Counted from the first letter of the stretch, positions 35,225 through 44,283 are shown. The stretch is 64,000 nt of DNA from UMGS1766 sp963597355 (GCA_963597355.1 CAVBPR010000002.1:310001-374000); one strand, 5' to 3'. Translations and numbers: made by a program. Notes: generated by a model not told the origin, from the sequence alone.

Positions 35225-35254
35225 TTTGCTTTCTTCTCCCTTTTCCAAATACGG

Positions 35255-35287
35255 AACACCGCAGTCTTTCGAGGCTGCGGTGTTTCG
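35255..35287 (+). terminator. Terminator after amt
   Basis: AACACCGCAG (35255-35264) pairs with CTGCGGTGTT (35275-35284), followed by TCGCATTTT. Confidence 0.7.
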
Positions 35288-35300
35288 CATTTTACGATGA

Positions 35301-35341
35301 AAAACTACGCTGTGATAGCAATGCCGTCACAGCGTAGTTTT
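35301..35341. terminator. Bidirectional terminator between amt and the ABC/SnoaL operon
   Basis: A 15-base-pair stem (35301-35315 with 35327-35341) with A's on the left and T's on the right serves both convergent units. Confidence 0.85.
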
Positions 35342-35405
35342 TAAGCTATACTATTAATTGTTTGTATCAGCAGGGGAGAATCAAAGTAGGAACAGCGCGA
35401 AAGGA

Positions 35406-37145
35406 TTAGCTCTCCTGATCAACCCAGAGCCGGGCGACCACAGTACGGCGGTACTGGTTGACCGTCAATTTCTGACCGCTGTAACCATGGACGCGAGTGG
35501 ACATAAACTCGTTGAGTTGGCTGTACCCGCCAAGAGCAATGCTCCAATGCTGTTCAGCAAAGATCAAATCCATCTGCTTTGCATAGGATGCCTGCTCAGC
35601 CAGGGTAGTAGCCTGTTCATAACCCTTGACTGCGTCTTCATAATCCTGATTGCCGTGCTGATAGGTGTAGTTTGCGCCGTCGGAGGTGGTGGTCATCTTG
35701 ATAATAGCGAAGCCATCTTTACCGCCGTGACTTCCGCTGACCTGGCGAGTGTCGTCTGGATTACTGGAAATGCTGATAGTCTCCATAATCTCGGCGCACT
35801 GTTCGATGTTCATGGTAACGCCGATCTCAGCCAATTCTGTCTTGACCAGAACGAATAGATCCGTATCCGCATTGGGTGCCAGAGCTACCGTAAACTCAAA
35901 ACCATTGGGATATCCAGCTTCTGTTAACAGCTCTTTGGCTTTTTCAGGATTGTACTGATATTCGCTCTTCAGTTCATCGCTCCAATCATTTACGGAGGTG
36001 AAGTCGGTTAGCGTTGTCGACCAAACGCCGGGAATGATGACCTCGCCATCCAGACCATAGTAACCAGCCTGAATTGCGTCGACGTTGATAGCCATCTGCA
36101 ATGCCTTGCGAACACGGATATCGCTGAAGGGTTCCTGGTTGCATTTCAGAGAAATTGCTGCAGGGGGTGCAGTGTTGTAGACATACTCAGTGTAGCTGGA
36201 GCTGTCCATAGCACCACGGAGCTGAGCCAACTCAGAAGAATTCAAAACAGCGGAGGTAGATCCAATCCAGTCCAGAGAACCGGACATAAACTGAGACAGG
36301 GTGTTGGAGGAGTCGTCAATATGAACCAACTTGATGCCGTCCAGATAGGGGAGCTTGTTTTCTGGATAACGCTCATCGTAATCGTAATAGTTTTCATTTT
36401 TGGTGAAAGTCATGCTGGTACCAACCTGAACATCTTCAAGGACATAAGGACCGGTACCGCAGGCATACTCCCAGGTCTGGGGGCAGCTGTCCCATTCTGG
36501 ACCGGTAATGTTAACTACGGTTGTCATGAATGTGTTCAAAGCAACTTCTGTAGCTGTATTGAAATGGAAGATGACGGTGTAATCGCCATCGGTTTCAATA
36601 CTATCAACCATGAACAGCTCTGAGGGCCAGTTCATTTCGCATTCGACAGGAGTGTCCCAGCCACTGCCCAGACCGAGCAGACGATCGTAAGTATACTTAA
36701 CGTCGGATGCGACGCACTGACGACCATTGAAAGGGTCCTTGTCCTGGAAATAAACATCTTCGCGCAAATGGACTGTCAAGGTAGAGTAGTCATCCGCAAC
36801 TTCCCAACTGTCAGCAATCTGACCGGCAACATTTTTATAGGTCCAGTAAGCGCTGTCATAAGCATAATCACTGGTCCAATCCATTGCCCACAGACCTTCT
36901 AACCAGAGCGCATAACTGTAGCTGGTCGGCATAGCGGGATCATAGTAGTTGTAGAATTCGTGGTAGTACATGGTTAATGTGCCGCCGTAGGTCGGTTCGC
37001 TGGTGTCTTCTGCTGTGCTGGATGCAGAGCCTTGACTGGCGCTGGAGGGGGTTGAGCTAGCGTCATTGCTGCCGCAGGCGACGAGCGCACTGCACATGGC
37101 CAGCGCAAGCAACAATGAGATCAAACGGGTAACATGTTTCTTCAT
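35406..37145 (-). CDS. Peptide/nickel-type ABC transporter substrate-binding lipoprotein (family 5)
   Basis: This 579-residue exported protein has a signal peptide ending in the lipobox ALVAC (Cys about residue 25), a Ser/Thr-rich linker and a DppA/OppA-like fold: HLREDVYFQD early, the family motif RVRKALQMAIN at mid-length, and NPEKAKELLTEAGYPNGFEF later. It catches substrate outside the cell for the OppBC channel encoded just upstream. The ATG at 37145 follows AAGGAGG; a longer frame adds a lysine/arginine-rich lead with no role. It is the last gene of the ten-gene operon. Family 5 proteins bind peptides, nickel chelates, opines or glycans, so the ligand is open. Confidence 0.92.
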   Translation of the reverse strand: MKKHVTRLISLLLALAMCSALVACGSNDASSTPSSASQGSASSTAEDTSEPTYGGTLTMYYHEFYNYYDPAMPTSYSYALWLEGLWAMDWTSDYAYDSAYWTYKNVAGQIADSWEVADDYSTLTVHLREDVYFQDKDPFNGRQCVASDVKYTYDRLLGLGSGWDTPVECEMNWPSELFMVDSIETDGDYTVIFHFNTATEVALNTFMTTVVNITGPEWDSCPQTWEYACGTGPYVLEDVQVGTSMTFTKNENYYDYDERYPENKLPYLDGIKLVHIDDSSNTLSQFMSGSLDWIGSTSAVLNSSELAQLRGAMDSSSYTEYVYNTAPPAAISLKCNQEPFSDIRVRKALQMAINVDAIQAGYYGLDGEVIIPGVWSTTLTDFTSVNDWSDELKSEYQYNPEKAKELLTEAGYPNGFEFTVALAPNADTDLFVLVKTELAEIGVTMNIEQCAEIMETISISSNPDDTRQVSGSHGGKDGFAIIKMTTTSDGANYTYQHGNQDYEDAVKGYEQATTLAEQASYAKQMDLIFAEQHWSIALGGYSQLNEFMSTRVHGYSGQKLTVNQYRRTVVARLWVDQES

Positions 37146-37201
37146 TGCGAGGGGCCTCCTTCTTCTTTTTACGCTTTTGCGCTTATATTTTGCAGCCTGC
37201 T

Positions 37202-38236
37202 TCAAGCTGCGGTGGAACGGATTTTGTCCATTTTCTGTTGCATTTTCAAAGCAACTTTTTTGAGCTTCTTCGTGCTATAGCTTCCGACACCGCCTTTGAG
37301 ACGTGGATCCATCAGGTCACGAACGGCATCACCAAACATACTGGCAGAGAAAACCATCAAAGAAATGCACACACCGGGCCAGATTGCAAGATACGGAGCA
37401 ACATACATGTTTGGTTTGCCCTGTTGTGTAATCATGTAGCCCCAGCTGGGGGTTGCAGGATCAACGCCGTAGCCTAGGAAGCTCAAACTTGCTTCCATCA
37501 ATACCACACTGCCAAGGCTGCCAGCGGCATTTGTGATAATAAGAGGCAAGATATTTGGAACAACATGGCGTACGGTTTTCCACAATGCTCCTGCGCCAAG
37601 CAAACCTGCGCTGCGAACGTACCCGCTGTCTTTAACGGACATTGCGGCGGAGCGGATGATACGAGATCCGGCGATACCACCAGGGACGGATAAGGCGAAG
37701 ATCAACTGAGGCATGCCAGAGCCTAGCATAGACATCAAAATCAACAGGATCAGCATCGACGGAATGCAGAGCCATGCATCTACCAGGCGCTGAATTAAAA
37801 GGTCGAACCAGCCACCGATGACAGCGGACAAAGTTCCGATTGCCAAAGATACAAGTGTGGAGATAACAGTGCAGCACAGGCAAAGAATTACACTTGTGCG
37901 AGCGCCATAGATAAGGTAACTTAGCACATCGCGCCCCAAACTGTCCGTACCGAGCAGATGAACCTCTGAAACCAGTGCTTTTTTCGCTGAGGACAAGAGA
38001 AAATAGGGCGGCTGCAGTTTGTTCAACACATCGATTTGCATCGCTCCGTTTACCATGGGATAGGGAGCGAGATAATCTGCAAAGATTGCTATCAGTGCCA
38101 GCAAAATCAGGATAATCATTCCTGCAGCGCCAAGAGGTTTTTTTCGGAACAAATCTTTAAAAAAGGTTCCCTTTTGCTTGTTGCGTTTTGAGGGCTTTGG
38201 TGCAAGGCCAGCCTTCTTATCAGCAATTTCATTCAT
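37202..38236 (-). CDS. Peptide-type ABC transporter permease (OppC/DppC type)
   Basis: This 344-residue membrane protein has a charged N-terminal region, one early helix (GAAGMIILILLALIAIFADYLAPYP), an extracytoplasmic loop with HLLGTDSLGRDVLSYLIYGAR typical of DppC, and five more helices. The coupling loop is YVRSAGLLGAGALWKTVRHVVPN. The ATG at 38236 follows AAGGAGG by 8 bases. It is 13 bases after the partner permease and 56 bases before the binding-protein gene. Confidence 0.92.
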   Translation of the reverse strand: MNEIADKKAGLAPKPSKRNKQKGTFFKDLFRKKPLGAAGMIILILLALIAIFADYLAPYPMVNGAMQIDVLNKLQPPYFLLSSAKKALVSEVHLLGTDSLGRDVLSYLIYGARTSVILCLCCTVISTLVSLAIGTLSAVIGGWFDLLIQRLVDAWLCIPSMLILLILMSMLGSGMPQLIFALSVPGGIAGSRIIRSAAMSVKDSGYVRSAGLLGAGALWKTVRHVVPNILPLIITNAAGSLGSVVLMEASLSFLGYGVDPATPSWGYMITQQGKPNMYVAPYLAIWPGVCISLMVFSASMFGDAVRDLMDPRLKGGVGSYSTKKLKKVALKMQQKMDKIRSTAA

Positions 38237-38249
38237 TACCTTCGCCTCC

Positions 38250-39203
38250 TTATTCAAGAGTAATGCGAGGATCGATCCACTTGTAGCATACGTCGACCAG
38301 CAGATTGACAACCATCACAAAGATAGCAAATACCAGCACACAACCCTGCACAACAGGGTAGTCGCGAGAACCAAGAGAAGTGATAACCTGTTGTCCAATG
38401 CCGGGAATATTGAATACACTCTCCATGATGACCGAACCGCCGATCATACTGGCCGCTGCACCACCGATCATGGTGACAACAGGGATCATGGCATTGCGGA
38501 AAGCATGTTTCAGTAAGATAACTCTTTCTTTGATGCCCTTTGCCCATGCAGTACGGATATAATCCAGCCGCATGACCTCCAGTGTCATGGTGCGAACCGA
38601 GCGCATCTGAATTCCAGCCTGCATCAGGGCACCTAAAATTGCGGGAACAATGAACATTTGCAGATTTTTTAACGGACTTTTAAAAAAACTGACATATTCT
38701 GTGGGCGGTGCGTAGTGCCACCACAGTGCGGGATAAATAATTACCATGGTAGCAATCCAAAATACTGGAATAGAAACCAGCAAAATGGAAATCACACGGA
38801 ACACATAATCCGGAATGCTGTCCTGTTTCGCGGCGCAAAACAAGCCAATAGGAATAGAAAGCAGACAACTGAAGATCAGAGTCAAAATGCCGAGCTCTAA
38901 TGTTACTGGCAACTGACGGGCAATAATAGATCCAACCGATTCGTACTCAAACAAGGAGTCGCCCAAATCGCCAGTCAGAACACCCTTAAACCAGGAGAAA
39001 AACTGAACGACTGCCGGCTTATCCAGCCCCAATTGAGCCTCAACGGATTCACGATCACAGGAAATTCCCATGCTGCTGTACTTGTAGATGATGCTGTCGA
39101 CCGCATCGCCGGGAACCATCCGCATCAGAGCAAATACGATCACGCACACCATAAAAATGGCTGGTATCAATAGTAGAACACGTTTTGCAATATATCGTCC
39201 CAT
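38250..39203 (-). CDS. Peptide-type ABC transporter permease (OppB/DppB type)
   Basis: This 317-residue membrane protein begins MGRYIAKRVLLLIPAIFMVC, the usual DppB opening helix. It has the loop QLGLDKPAVVQFFSWFKGVLTGDLGDS, and the coupling loop LDYIRTAWAKGIKERVILLKHAFRNA ahead of the last helices. It pairs with the OppC-type subunit. The AAAGGA ribosome site is about 9 bases from the ATG. It lies 15 bases after the ATPase gene. Confidence 0.92.
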   Translation of the reverse strand: MGRYIAKRVLLLIPAIFMVCVIVFALMRMVPGDAVDSIIYKYSSMGISCDRESVEAQLGLDKPAVVQFFSWFKGVLTGDLGDSLFEYESVGSIIARQLPVTLELGILTLIFSCLLSIPIGLFCAAKQDSIPDYVFRVISILLVSIPVFWIATMVIIYPALWWHYAPPTEYVSFFKSPLKNLQMFIVPAILGALMQAGIQMRSVRTMTLEVMRLDYIRTAWAKGIKERVILLKHAFRNAMIPVVTMIGGAAASMIGGSVIMESVFNIPGIGQQVITSLGSRDYPVVQGCVLVFAIFVMVVNLLVDVCYKWIDPRITLE

Positions 39204-39218
39204 AAAGCACCAATCCTT

Positions 39219-40301
39219 TCACTTAGATGCAACGCGATGGCAGGCAACATAGTGTCCGCAGCCCACATCGACAAAATCTGGTTCTTCCGTTCGGCAGCGT
39301 TCGTCTGCATAGCGACAGCGAGTGCAGAAGTTGCATCCCTTTGGTGGATTGATCGGCGACGGAATTTCGCCATCAAGGAGAATGCGTTCTCTCTGACGAT
39401 CGACAACCGGGTCGGGGATCGGTGCTGCTGAAATTAATGCCTGTGTATAGGGGTGCAACGGTTGTGCATACAATTCATCGCTGCTGGTTAGTTCCACAAT
39501 CTTTCCCAAATAAAGTACGGCGACCTGATCAGAGATGTGCCGGACGACGGATAGATCATGTCCGATGAAGATGTAAGTCAGCCCAAGTTCCTCCTGGATA
39601 TGCATCATCAGATTGACAACCTGTGCCTGAATGGAAACGTCCAATGCGGAAACGATTTCATCACAGACAATAAAGGAAGGCTGTAGTGCCAAGGCACGGG
39701 CAATCGAGATGCGCTGCCGTTGACCGCCAGAAAATTCATGAGGATACCGGTCGGCAAATAGAGGATTAAGTCCGACAAGTTCCATCATACGGGTTACAAG
39801 ATCATCCTGCTCGCTGCGTGGATAGGCGTGCTGAATGCGGACACCCTCTAATATGCTTTGACGGATCGTCATTCTTGGATCAAGAGATGCAAACGGATCT
39901 TGTGTAATCATCTGCAATGTGTTGCGCAGCTTGCGAAGCTCTCGATGTGGCGTATGGGTGATGTCCTGACCATTGAAGATGATTTTGCCGGAGGTGATGT
40001 CGTAGTTGCGCATCACGCAGTTGCCGACAGTCGATTTGCCCGAACCGGATTCGCCTACAATACCAAGCGTTTTACCTCGTTTGATGGAGAAGGACACCCC
40101 GTCCACTGCTTTCACTGCACCAATCTGTCGCTTAAGCAGACCTTTGGTCACGGGGAAGTGCATTTTAAGATCCGTAACGGTCATAATGGTGTCCGCTGCC
40201 TGTACTTCTGGCTGCTGAGCAATGTCCTGCTCGATGGACTCTGTAATGACGGGATCAATGGGCAGTTCCTTGGTATTCTGAGAATACTTGTTTACAATCA
40301 T
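39219..40301 (-). CDS. Peptide-type ABC transporter ATPase (OppF/DppF type)
   Basis: This 360-residue ATPase has Walker A GESGSGKSTVGN, signature FSGGQRQRISIARAL, Walker B FIVCDEIVSALDVS and the H-loop IGHDLSVV. The C-terminal oligopeptide-family extension has cysteines in GCNFCTRCRYADERC, which suggests an iron-sulfur or structural cluster region as in other OppD/F proteins. It overlaps the previous ATPase gene by 4 bases (ATGA). The long N-terminal tail (about 40 residues) is acidic and of unknown role. Confidence 0.93.
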   Translation of the reverse strand: MIVNKYSQNTKELPIDPVITESIEQDIAQQPEVQAADTIMTVTDLKMHFPVTKGLLKRQIGAVKAVDGVSFSIKRGKTLGIVGESGSGKSTVGNCVMRNYDITSGKIIFNGQDITHTPHRELRKLRNTLQMITQDPFASLDPRMTIRQSILEGVRIQHAYPRSEQDDLVTRMMELVGLNPLFADRYPHEFSGGQRQRISIARALALQPSFIVCDEIVSALDVSIQAQVVNLMMHIQEELGLTYIFIGHDLSVVRHISDQVAVLYLGKIVELTSSDELYAQPLHPYTQALISAAPIPDPVVDRQRERILLDGEIPSPINPPKGCNFCTRCRYADERCRTEEPDFVDVGCGHYVACHRVASK

Positions 40302-41308
40302 CGGACACACACCTCCTCGCGTTCTGCTGTAGTTTCCGCCATATGGAAACAGGCACAGCGATGCTCTGGCGCTACTTCTGTGAGTTCAGGCCTTTGACAA
40401 CGGCATTCCTCAGTGGCGTACTTGCAGCGATAATGAAATGCACAGCAGTTTGGTGGAACCTTTGCCATATTGGGTGGCTCGCCTTCAATGGTGTGCAGAC
40501 CGTGACTGCGGGGCAGATCTAACCGTGGCACTGCGCGCAGCAGACCGAGTGTGTAGGGATGATGCGGATTGCGGAAGATTTCAAAGGTATTGCCCTCTTC
40601 AACAATCTTACCGCCATACATGATCTTCACTGTATCCGCATAACGTGCTACCACACCCAGATTGTGGGTAATAATAATAAGCGCAGTGTTATTTTCGCGG
40701 CGCAGTTTATTCAGCTGCTCCAACACCTGAGCTTGAACCGTGACATCTAATGCGGTTGTCGGTTCATCGGCAATGAGCAATTCTGGTTGACAGCTCATAG
40801 CCATGGCTATCATGGCACGTTGCTGCATGCCTCCGGAAAATTGATGGGGATACTCTTTTACACGCTGTTCAGGATTTGGGATTCCTACATCATTGAGCAA
40901 AGAAATGGCCTTCTTCATTGCTTCCTCTTTGCGCATTCCTTTGTGTCGCATTAATGACTCAGAGATCTGGTCACCGATGGTAAACAACGGATTCAATGCG
41001 GTGGATGCTTCCTGGAAAATTATACTGATTTTGTTGCCGCGCAGATTTTGCATCTGGGCGTCATCCAACTCCATCAAGTCCTGTCCATGAAACAGGATCT
41101 TTCCACCCATGATAAGTCCGGGCGGATAAGGCACAAGACGGAGCACGGAAAGTGCAGATACAGATTTGCCTGAACCAGATTCACCGATGATAGCGACGCA
41201 TTCCCCTTTGTGAACTGAGTAGGACAGATTGTCTACGGCACGCAGTTCGGATGTTCCGTTATAGAAATAGGTTCGGAGGTTTTGCACCTCTAAGATGGTT
41301 TCACTCAT
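40298..41308 (-). CDS. Peptide-type ABC transporter ATPase (OppD/DppD type)
   Basis: This 336-residue ATPase has Walker A GESGSGKSVSALSV, signature FSGGMQQRAMIAMAM, Walker B LLIADEPTTALDVT and the H-loop ITHNLGVV. The C-terminal extension carries NCCAFHYRCKYATEECR, again a cysteine set typical of OppD. The ATG shares a base with the stop of the unknown upstream gene (TAATG), which ties that unknown protein to the importer. AGGAGG precedes the start. Confidence 0.93.
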   Translation of the reverse strand: MSETILEVQNLRTYFYNGTSELRAVDNLSYSVHKGECVAIIGESGSGKSVSALSVLRLVPYPPGLIMGGKILFHGQDLMELDDAQMQNLRGNKISIIFQEASTALNPLFTIGDQISESLMRHKGMRKEEAMKKAISLLNDVGIPNPEQRVKEYPHQFSGGMQQRAMIAMAMSCQPELLIADEPTTALDVTVQAQVLEQLNKLRRENNTALIIITHNLGVVARYADTVKIMYGGKIVEEGNTFEIFRNPHHPYTLGLLRAVPRLDLPRSHGLHTIEGEPPNMAKVPPNCCAFHYRCKYATEECRCQRPELTEVAPEHRCACFHMAETTAEREEVCVR

Positions 41309-41937
41309 TATGTCCCCCTCCTGATCACAGTAAAATCCTCATTGGCGAAGCTCCCCAGATATTCCGGATTACGGGAATAGACACAAACATCTGGACCAGA
41401 GCGGATTCGTTCCTGAACCCAGATACTTTCTGCATCCGGAGCATAACTTAATGCAAGTGACACAGCTATCGGCAGCGGAAGGCTGCCGCGTAGGATAACC
41501 TGCATCCCTTTTGTTACCGGTGGCGCAACGATGGAATCGAAACGAAGATAATCAAAACGTACAGGATCAATCGTCACAATCGCAAGCGCACGTTTTGTTA
41601 CCTCGTGGACTTCGATTTCAACGCCGCAATCACAACCACCGGCATCAATAGGAAATGGGGTGCAAATTAATTGGTGTTCCCCAAGTACATCCCGCCCCTT
41701 TAATTGCAGACAGGTAGGTGCAATGGCAATCGCTGCTGCACACATAGGCCAGATAACCGGATTTTCATTGACTGAGGTTATGGAATCACAATGCAAGTGA
41801 ACTACTTCTGCGTTACGGCACTTTTGTTGCAATGCCTGTAAGGTCGCTGCAATTTGCTCTTGAGTCCATTCGGCCGGATATTTTGTAATTGGCAGGGGGC
41901 AGGAGATTTCACAAAATTCCTCTGCGATTTCATTCAT
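41308..41937 (-). CDS. Unknown protein in the SnoaL-importer operon
   Basis: This 209-residue soluble protein has no signal peptide and I do not recognise its family. An internal echo is visible: NPVIWPMCAAAIAIAP (residues 59-74) and LPLPIAVSLALSYAPD (153-168) look like two copies of one helix-forming unit, each preceded by a beta-rich stretch, so it may be a duplicated domain. A cysteine-rich turn GGCDCG is at 100-105. It faintly recalls the ligand-binding core of Csx3-like proteins, but that is too weak to assign. The start at 41937 has GAGG upstream. It lies between the SnoaL genes and the ATPase genes and is probably a fifth component of the pathway. Confidence 0.7.
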   Translation of the reverse strand: MNEIAEEFCEISCPLPITKYPAEWTQEQIAATLQALQQKCRNAEVVHLHCDSITSVNENPVIWPMCAAAIAIAPTCLQLKGRDVLGEHQLICTPFPIDAGGCDCGVEIEVHEVTKRALAIVTIDPVRFDYLRFDSIVAPPVTKGMQVILRGSLPLPIAVSLALSYAPDAESIWVQERIRSGPDVCVYSRNPEYLGSFANEDFTVIRRGT

Positions 41938-41975
41938 GTCGGGAAACACCTCTTGTCTGGGATTTTCTTTATTTC

Positions 41976-42791
41976 TTAATTATGCATTCCGTTTGGTTCG
42001 GGAATCGGATAGGACCGCTCATATTCACCGTGGGCGAAAGGCATACAATAAGAATTTTCGTCTCGTTTCAGCGTATCATAGGGTTCTGGCCAGGGTACGG
42101 AATTCTGAGGCGCCTGCAACGGACTATAGCCGGAGTAGTACAGCGGTGTATCAGAGATAGGAGCGGGAGGTGTTTCCCCGGCATCGTTCATCGGTGGCTT
42201 ACGCGGGGGAGGAGGAGTAATTGCATTCATATAGGCCGCGTGCGCCCAGTTGCCTGCATCAAATGGACCGCCGTTGTCGTTGCACACATGCTGGGAAAGA
42301 ATTTTCCATTCGCCATCTTCTTTGACGAAATCATTGCCATAGCGTTCCCAAATCCAGATGCCGTCTTTCTGTTCGTCCCAGTTCAGATTGCTAAACAGCA
42401 CGCCGGGAGTATACCAGGAGCAACGGCAGCTCTGGCCGTCATCAGCAACTTCAATGATACTGGAGGCCAGCATATGAACAGCACATTCCATCAACGGACG
42501 GGGATCCATGCCTTCTACCTCCGGATAAACTTTGATGAGCAGGGAATACCAGAAGCGGGAGTTGGCCGCCAGACCATTGGCCCAGCCACGAATGACGGCG
42601 TCACGGGAGTTCATTCCGCCAAAATTATGCGACCACCAGCAATCATCCCGCTTTGACCACATGGTTTCAATTTCTTCTTCAGTTTGACCGGCAGCGTGGA
42701 GGATGGCGTGAACACCCTGAAGATTTTCGCACGCCTGGCAGGCTTCTGCTACGTCGATCATATGCTCAAATGTCATGTTTTTCTTGTTCAT
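41976..42791 (-). CDS. SnoaL/NTF2-like protein, third of three paralogs
   Basis: This 271-residue cytoplasmic protein has an NTF2/SnoaL-type fold in residues about 10-175: an N-terminal helix pair, then strands with AVHMLASSIIEVADDGQSCRCSWYTPG and GNDFVKEDGEWKILSQHV. The last 90 residues are proline-rich (TPPPPRKPP) and end in aromatic/Pro repeats shared with the other two paralogs. SnoaL-like folds serve as cyclases, dehydratases (for example bile-acid and scytalone dehydratases) and isomerases. The specific chemistry is unknown. AAAGGAGG precedes the ATG. It is 14 bases after the second paralog. Confidence 0.78.
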   Translation of the reverse strand: MNKKNMTFEHMIDVAEACQACENLQGVHAILHAAGQTEEEIETMWSKRDDCWWSHNFGGMNSRDAVIRGWANGLAANSRFWYSLLIKVYPEVEGMDPRPLMECAVHMLASSIIEVADDGQSCRCSWYTPGVLFSNLNWDEQKDGIWIWERYGNDFVKEDGEWKILSQHVCNDNGGPFDAGNWAHAAYMNAITPPPPRKPPMNDAGETPPAPISDTPLYYSGYSPLQAPQNSVPWPEPYDTLKRDENSYCMPFAHGEYERSYPIPEPNGMHN

Positions 42792-42805
42792 TGTCGCACC
42801 CTCCT

Positions 42806-43477
42806 TTAGTCGTGATACTTCGGATTGCCCTTTGGACCGCTGCTTCCTTTGTCTTGGAATGATTCATATCGAGCAGGGATGCTGGGATAATCATAGTAGT
42901 TATATCTTGTGACGTAAGCATCCATTGCAAGATTGGGTGTTCCAAATTCTACAGCAACAGGATTTTCTTCAACGGGGAGATCAACCTTTTGTGCCTTAAA
43001 GTTTTCAGATGCTTCACACTGCATATCTACACCAATGAACAAATGCCAGATTTTCCAGTCATCGCCTTCTTTGATGAGGTCTGCGCTGCATTTTTCGGCA
43101 ATCCACAATGGAGTAAGTGTGTCGTCTGCCATGCGTGTTTCATAGGAGGCGTTATACCACATGGCCTGGCATGTTTTCCCGTCTTCTGCTTCTTCGATGC
43201 AGATTGTGGCCACAGGATGACAAATGTTGGTTCCAGGCGCGCCGATGGGATTTTTATCTACGTAGTAACCGCGGATTGCATCCATTCCAACGTAGTAACC
43301 CCAGTTTTTGCCGTAGGAAGCAGTCGCCTGGTGCTCTGGCTCCTGTACCCAGAGTTGTTCAAGACTATCATTTCTACGGTTAGCAGCTTCGAAATAAGCG
43401 TGACGGCAGAGGACTGCCTTCGCTTCTTCTCGATCCCATACGCGGCGGATTCGTTCTTCAGAAGTAAACTGTTTCAT
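42806..43477 (-). CDS. SnoaL/NTF2-like protein, second of three paralogs
   Basis: This 223-residue protein has the same SnoaL-type layout: an opening helix (DREEAKAVLCRHAYFEAANRR), YYVGMDAIRGYY, a strand with EEAEDGKTCQAMWYNAS, and SADLIKEGDDWKIWHLFIG. The C-terminal tail again has Pro/Tyr repeats (RYNYYDYPSIPARYESF). Its core pattern differs from the third paralog enough to suggest a different active-site pocket. The ATG at 43477 follows AGGAGGAGAGG. It is co-transcribed with both neighbours. Confidence 0.78.
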   Translation of the reverse strand: MKQFTSEERIRRVWDREEAKAVLCRHAYFEAANRRNDSLEQLWVQEPEHQATASYGKNWGYYVGMDAIRGYYVDKNPIGAPGTNICHPVATICIEEAEDGKTCQAMWYNASYETRMADDTLTPLWIAEKCSADLIKEGDDWKIWHLFIGVDMQCEASENFKAQKVDLPVEENPVAVEFGTPNLAMDAYVTRYNYYDYPSIPARYESFQDKGSSGPKGNPKYHD

Positions 43478-43494
43478 TCTGTCCTCTCCTCCTT

Positions 43495-44226
43495 TCAAGT
43501 ACCATAGCTGAAGGTTTCAGCAAACGTTGTATAGGGAACAGGGGCTTCTGGCGGAGCCATAGGCGGCCGCTGTGTACTATATGCGGTATATAATATGCAA
43601 GGTTTCGTCGGCTCGGGGAGTTTTAAATCCGCCAGAACAGCGAATTCCGGAAGTACGGGATAAGGATTTGCTTCCGTCCATTTTGTTCCAACCGGAGTAA
43701 CGATCTCATCCAGCATTTGCAAGTGCCAAACCTTCCATTCATCATCTTCCAATACAAAGTCGGCCGCTAACCAGCCCCAGTGCCAGATAGATAGCGGGCC
43801 ATACTCGGTAATGTCGTTGTCCACTCCCATCACCTGCCACAGGCCCTTGGCTGTTTTGCCATCACCAGCAACCTCGACCAGTACAGTGGTTAGAGGACGC
43901 ACATTCATAGAACCGGTGCCATATAATTCCTCATCGTTGAGATCGCCCAGTTTTTCAGGGAACTTAGCTTGAATTGTTTTCGAGCGGATAGCAGTGTTGT
44001 TGGAAACTGCTTGATAATATTCATCAATTGCGTCCAAACCGATGTACCAGCCGTTGTTAAACCCAAGGCAGGGTGCGTCGGCTTTTTTTGTCCAGAAGCG
44101 GGACACCACATCGGCATCCTTGCAGATCATAGTGGTAAATACGTATTTGCCGATCACGTTCTGAATTTCACGTTGATCTACAAAACGGTGTGCCAATTGT
44201 TCTGCGGTATATTGCTGATTTCCCAT
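43495..44226 (-). CDS. SnoaL/NTF2-like protein, first of three paralogs
   Basis: This 243-residue first gene of the operon has the SnoaL core in residues about 8-175: RFVDQREIQNVIGKY, WYIGLDAIDEYYQAVS, EVAGDGKTAKGLWQVMG and ADFVLEDDEWKVWHLQML. The tail has the sequence YSTQRPPMAPPEAPVPY, matched loosely in the other two. The ATG at 44226 follows AAGGAG by 8 bases; the frame upstream is open but has no ribosome site and lies across the promoter. Three such paralogs in a row suggest consecutive steps or a mixed oligomer. Confidence 0.78.
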   Translation of the reverse strand: MGNQQYTAEQLAHRFVDQREIQNVIGKYVFTTMICKDADVVSRFWTKKADAPCLGFNNGWYIGLDAIDEYYQAVSNNTAIRSKTIQAKFPEKLGDLNDEELYGTGSMNVRPLTTVLVEVAGDGKTAKGLWQVMGVDNDITEYGPLSIWHWGWLAADFVLEDDEWKVWHLQMLDEIVTPVGTKWTEANPYPVLPEFAVLADLKLPEPTKPCILYTAYSTQRPPMAPPEAPVPYTTFAETFSYGT

Positions 44227-44283
44227 AATGTCACTCCTTGTCGTCATTGATGTTTGCAGCGGTATTGCTGTCTTCTGACATTT

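Noticed and set aside
34097..35290. 397-codon open frame on the minus strand
   Set aside because: It lies opposite the Amt-PII gene; composition is asparagine/cysteine-rich and unlike any protein.
41308..41937. Assignment of the unknown protein to the CRISPR-linked Csx3 family
   Set aside because: Only a vague pattern likeness; no CRISPR array or cas gene is in the window.
41889..42656. 255-codon open frame on the plus strand
   Set aside because: It lies opposite the third SnoaL gene and crosses the start of the unknown gene; no ribosome site.
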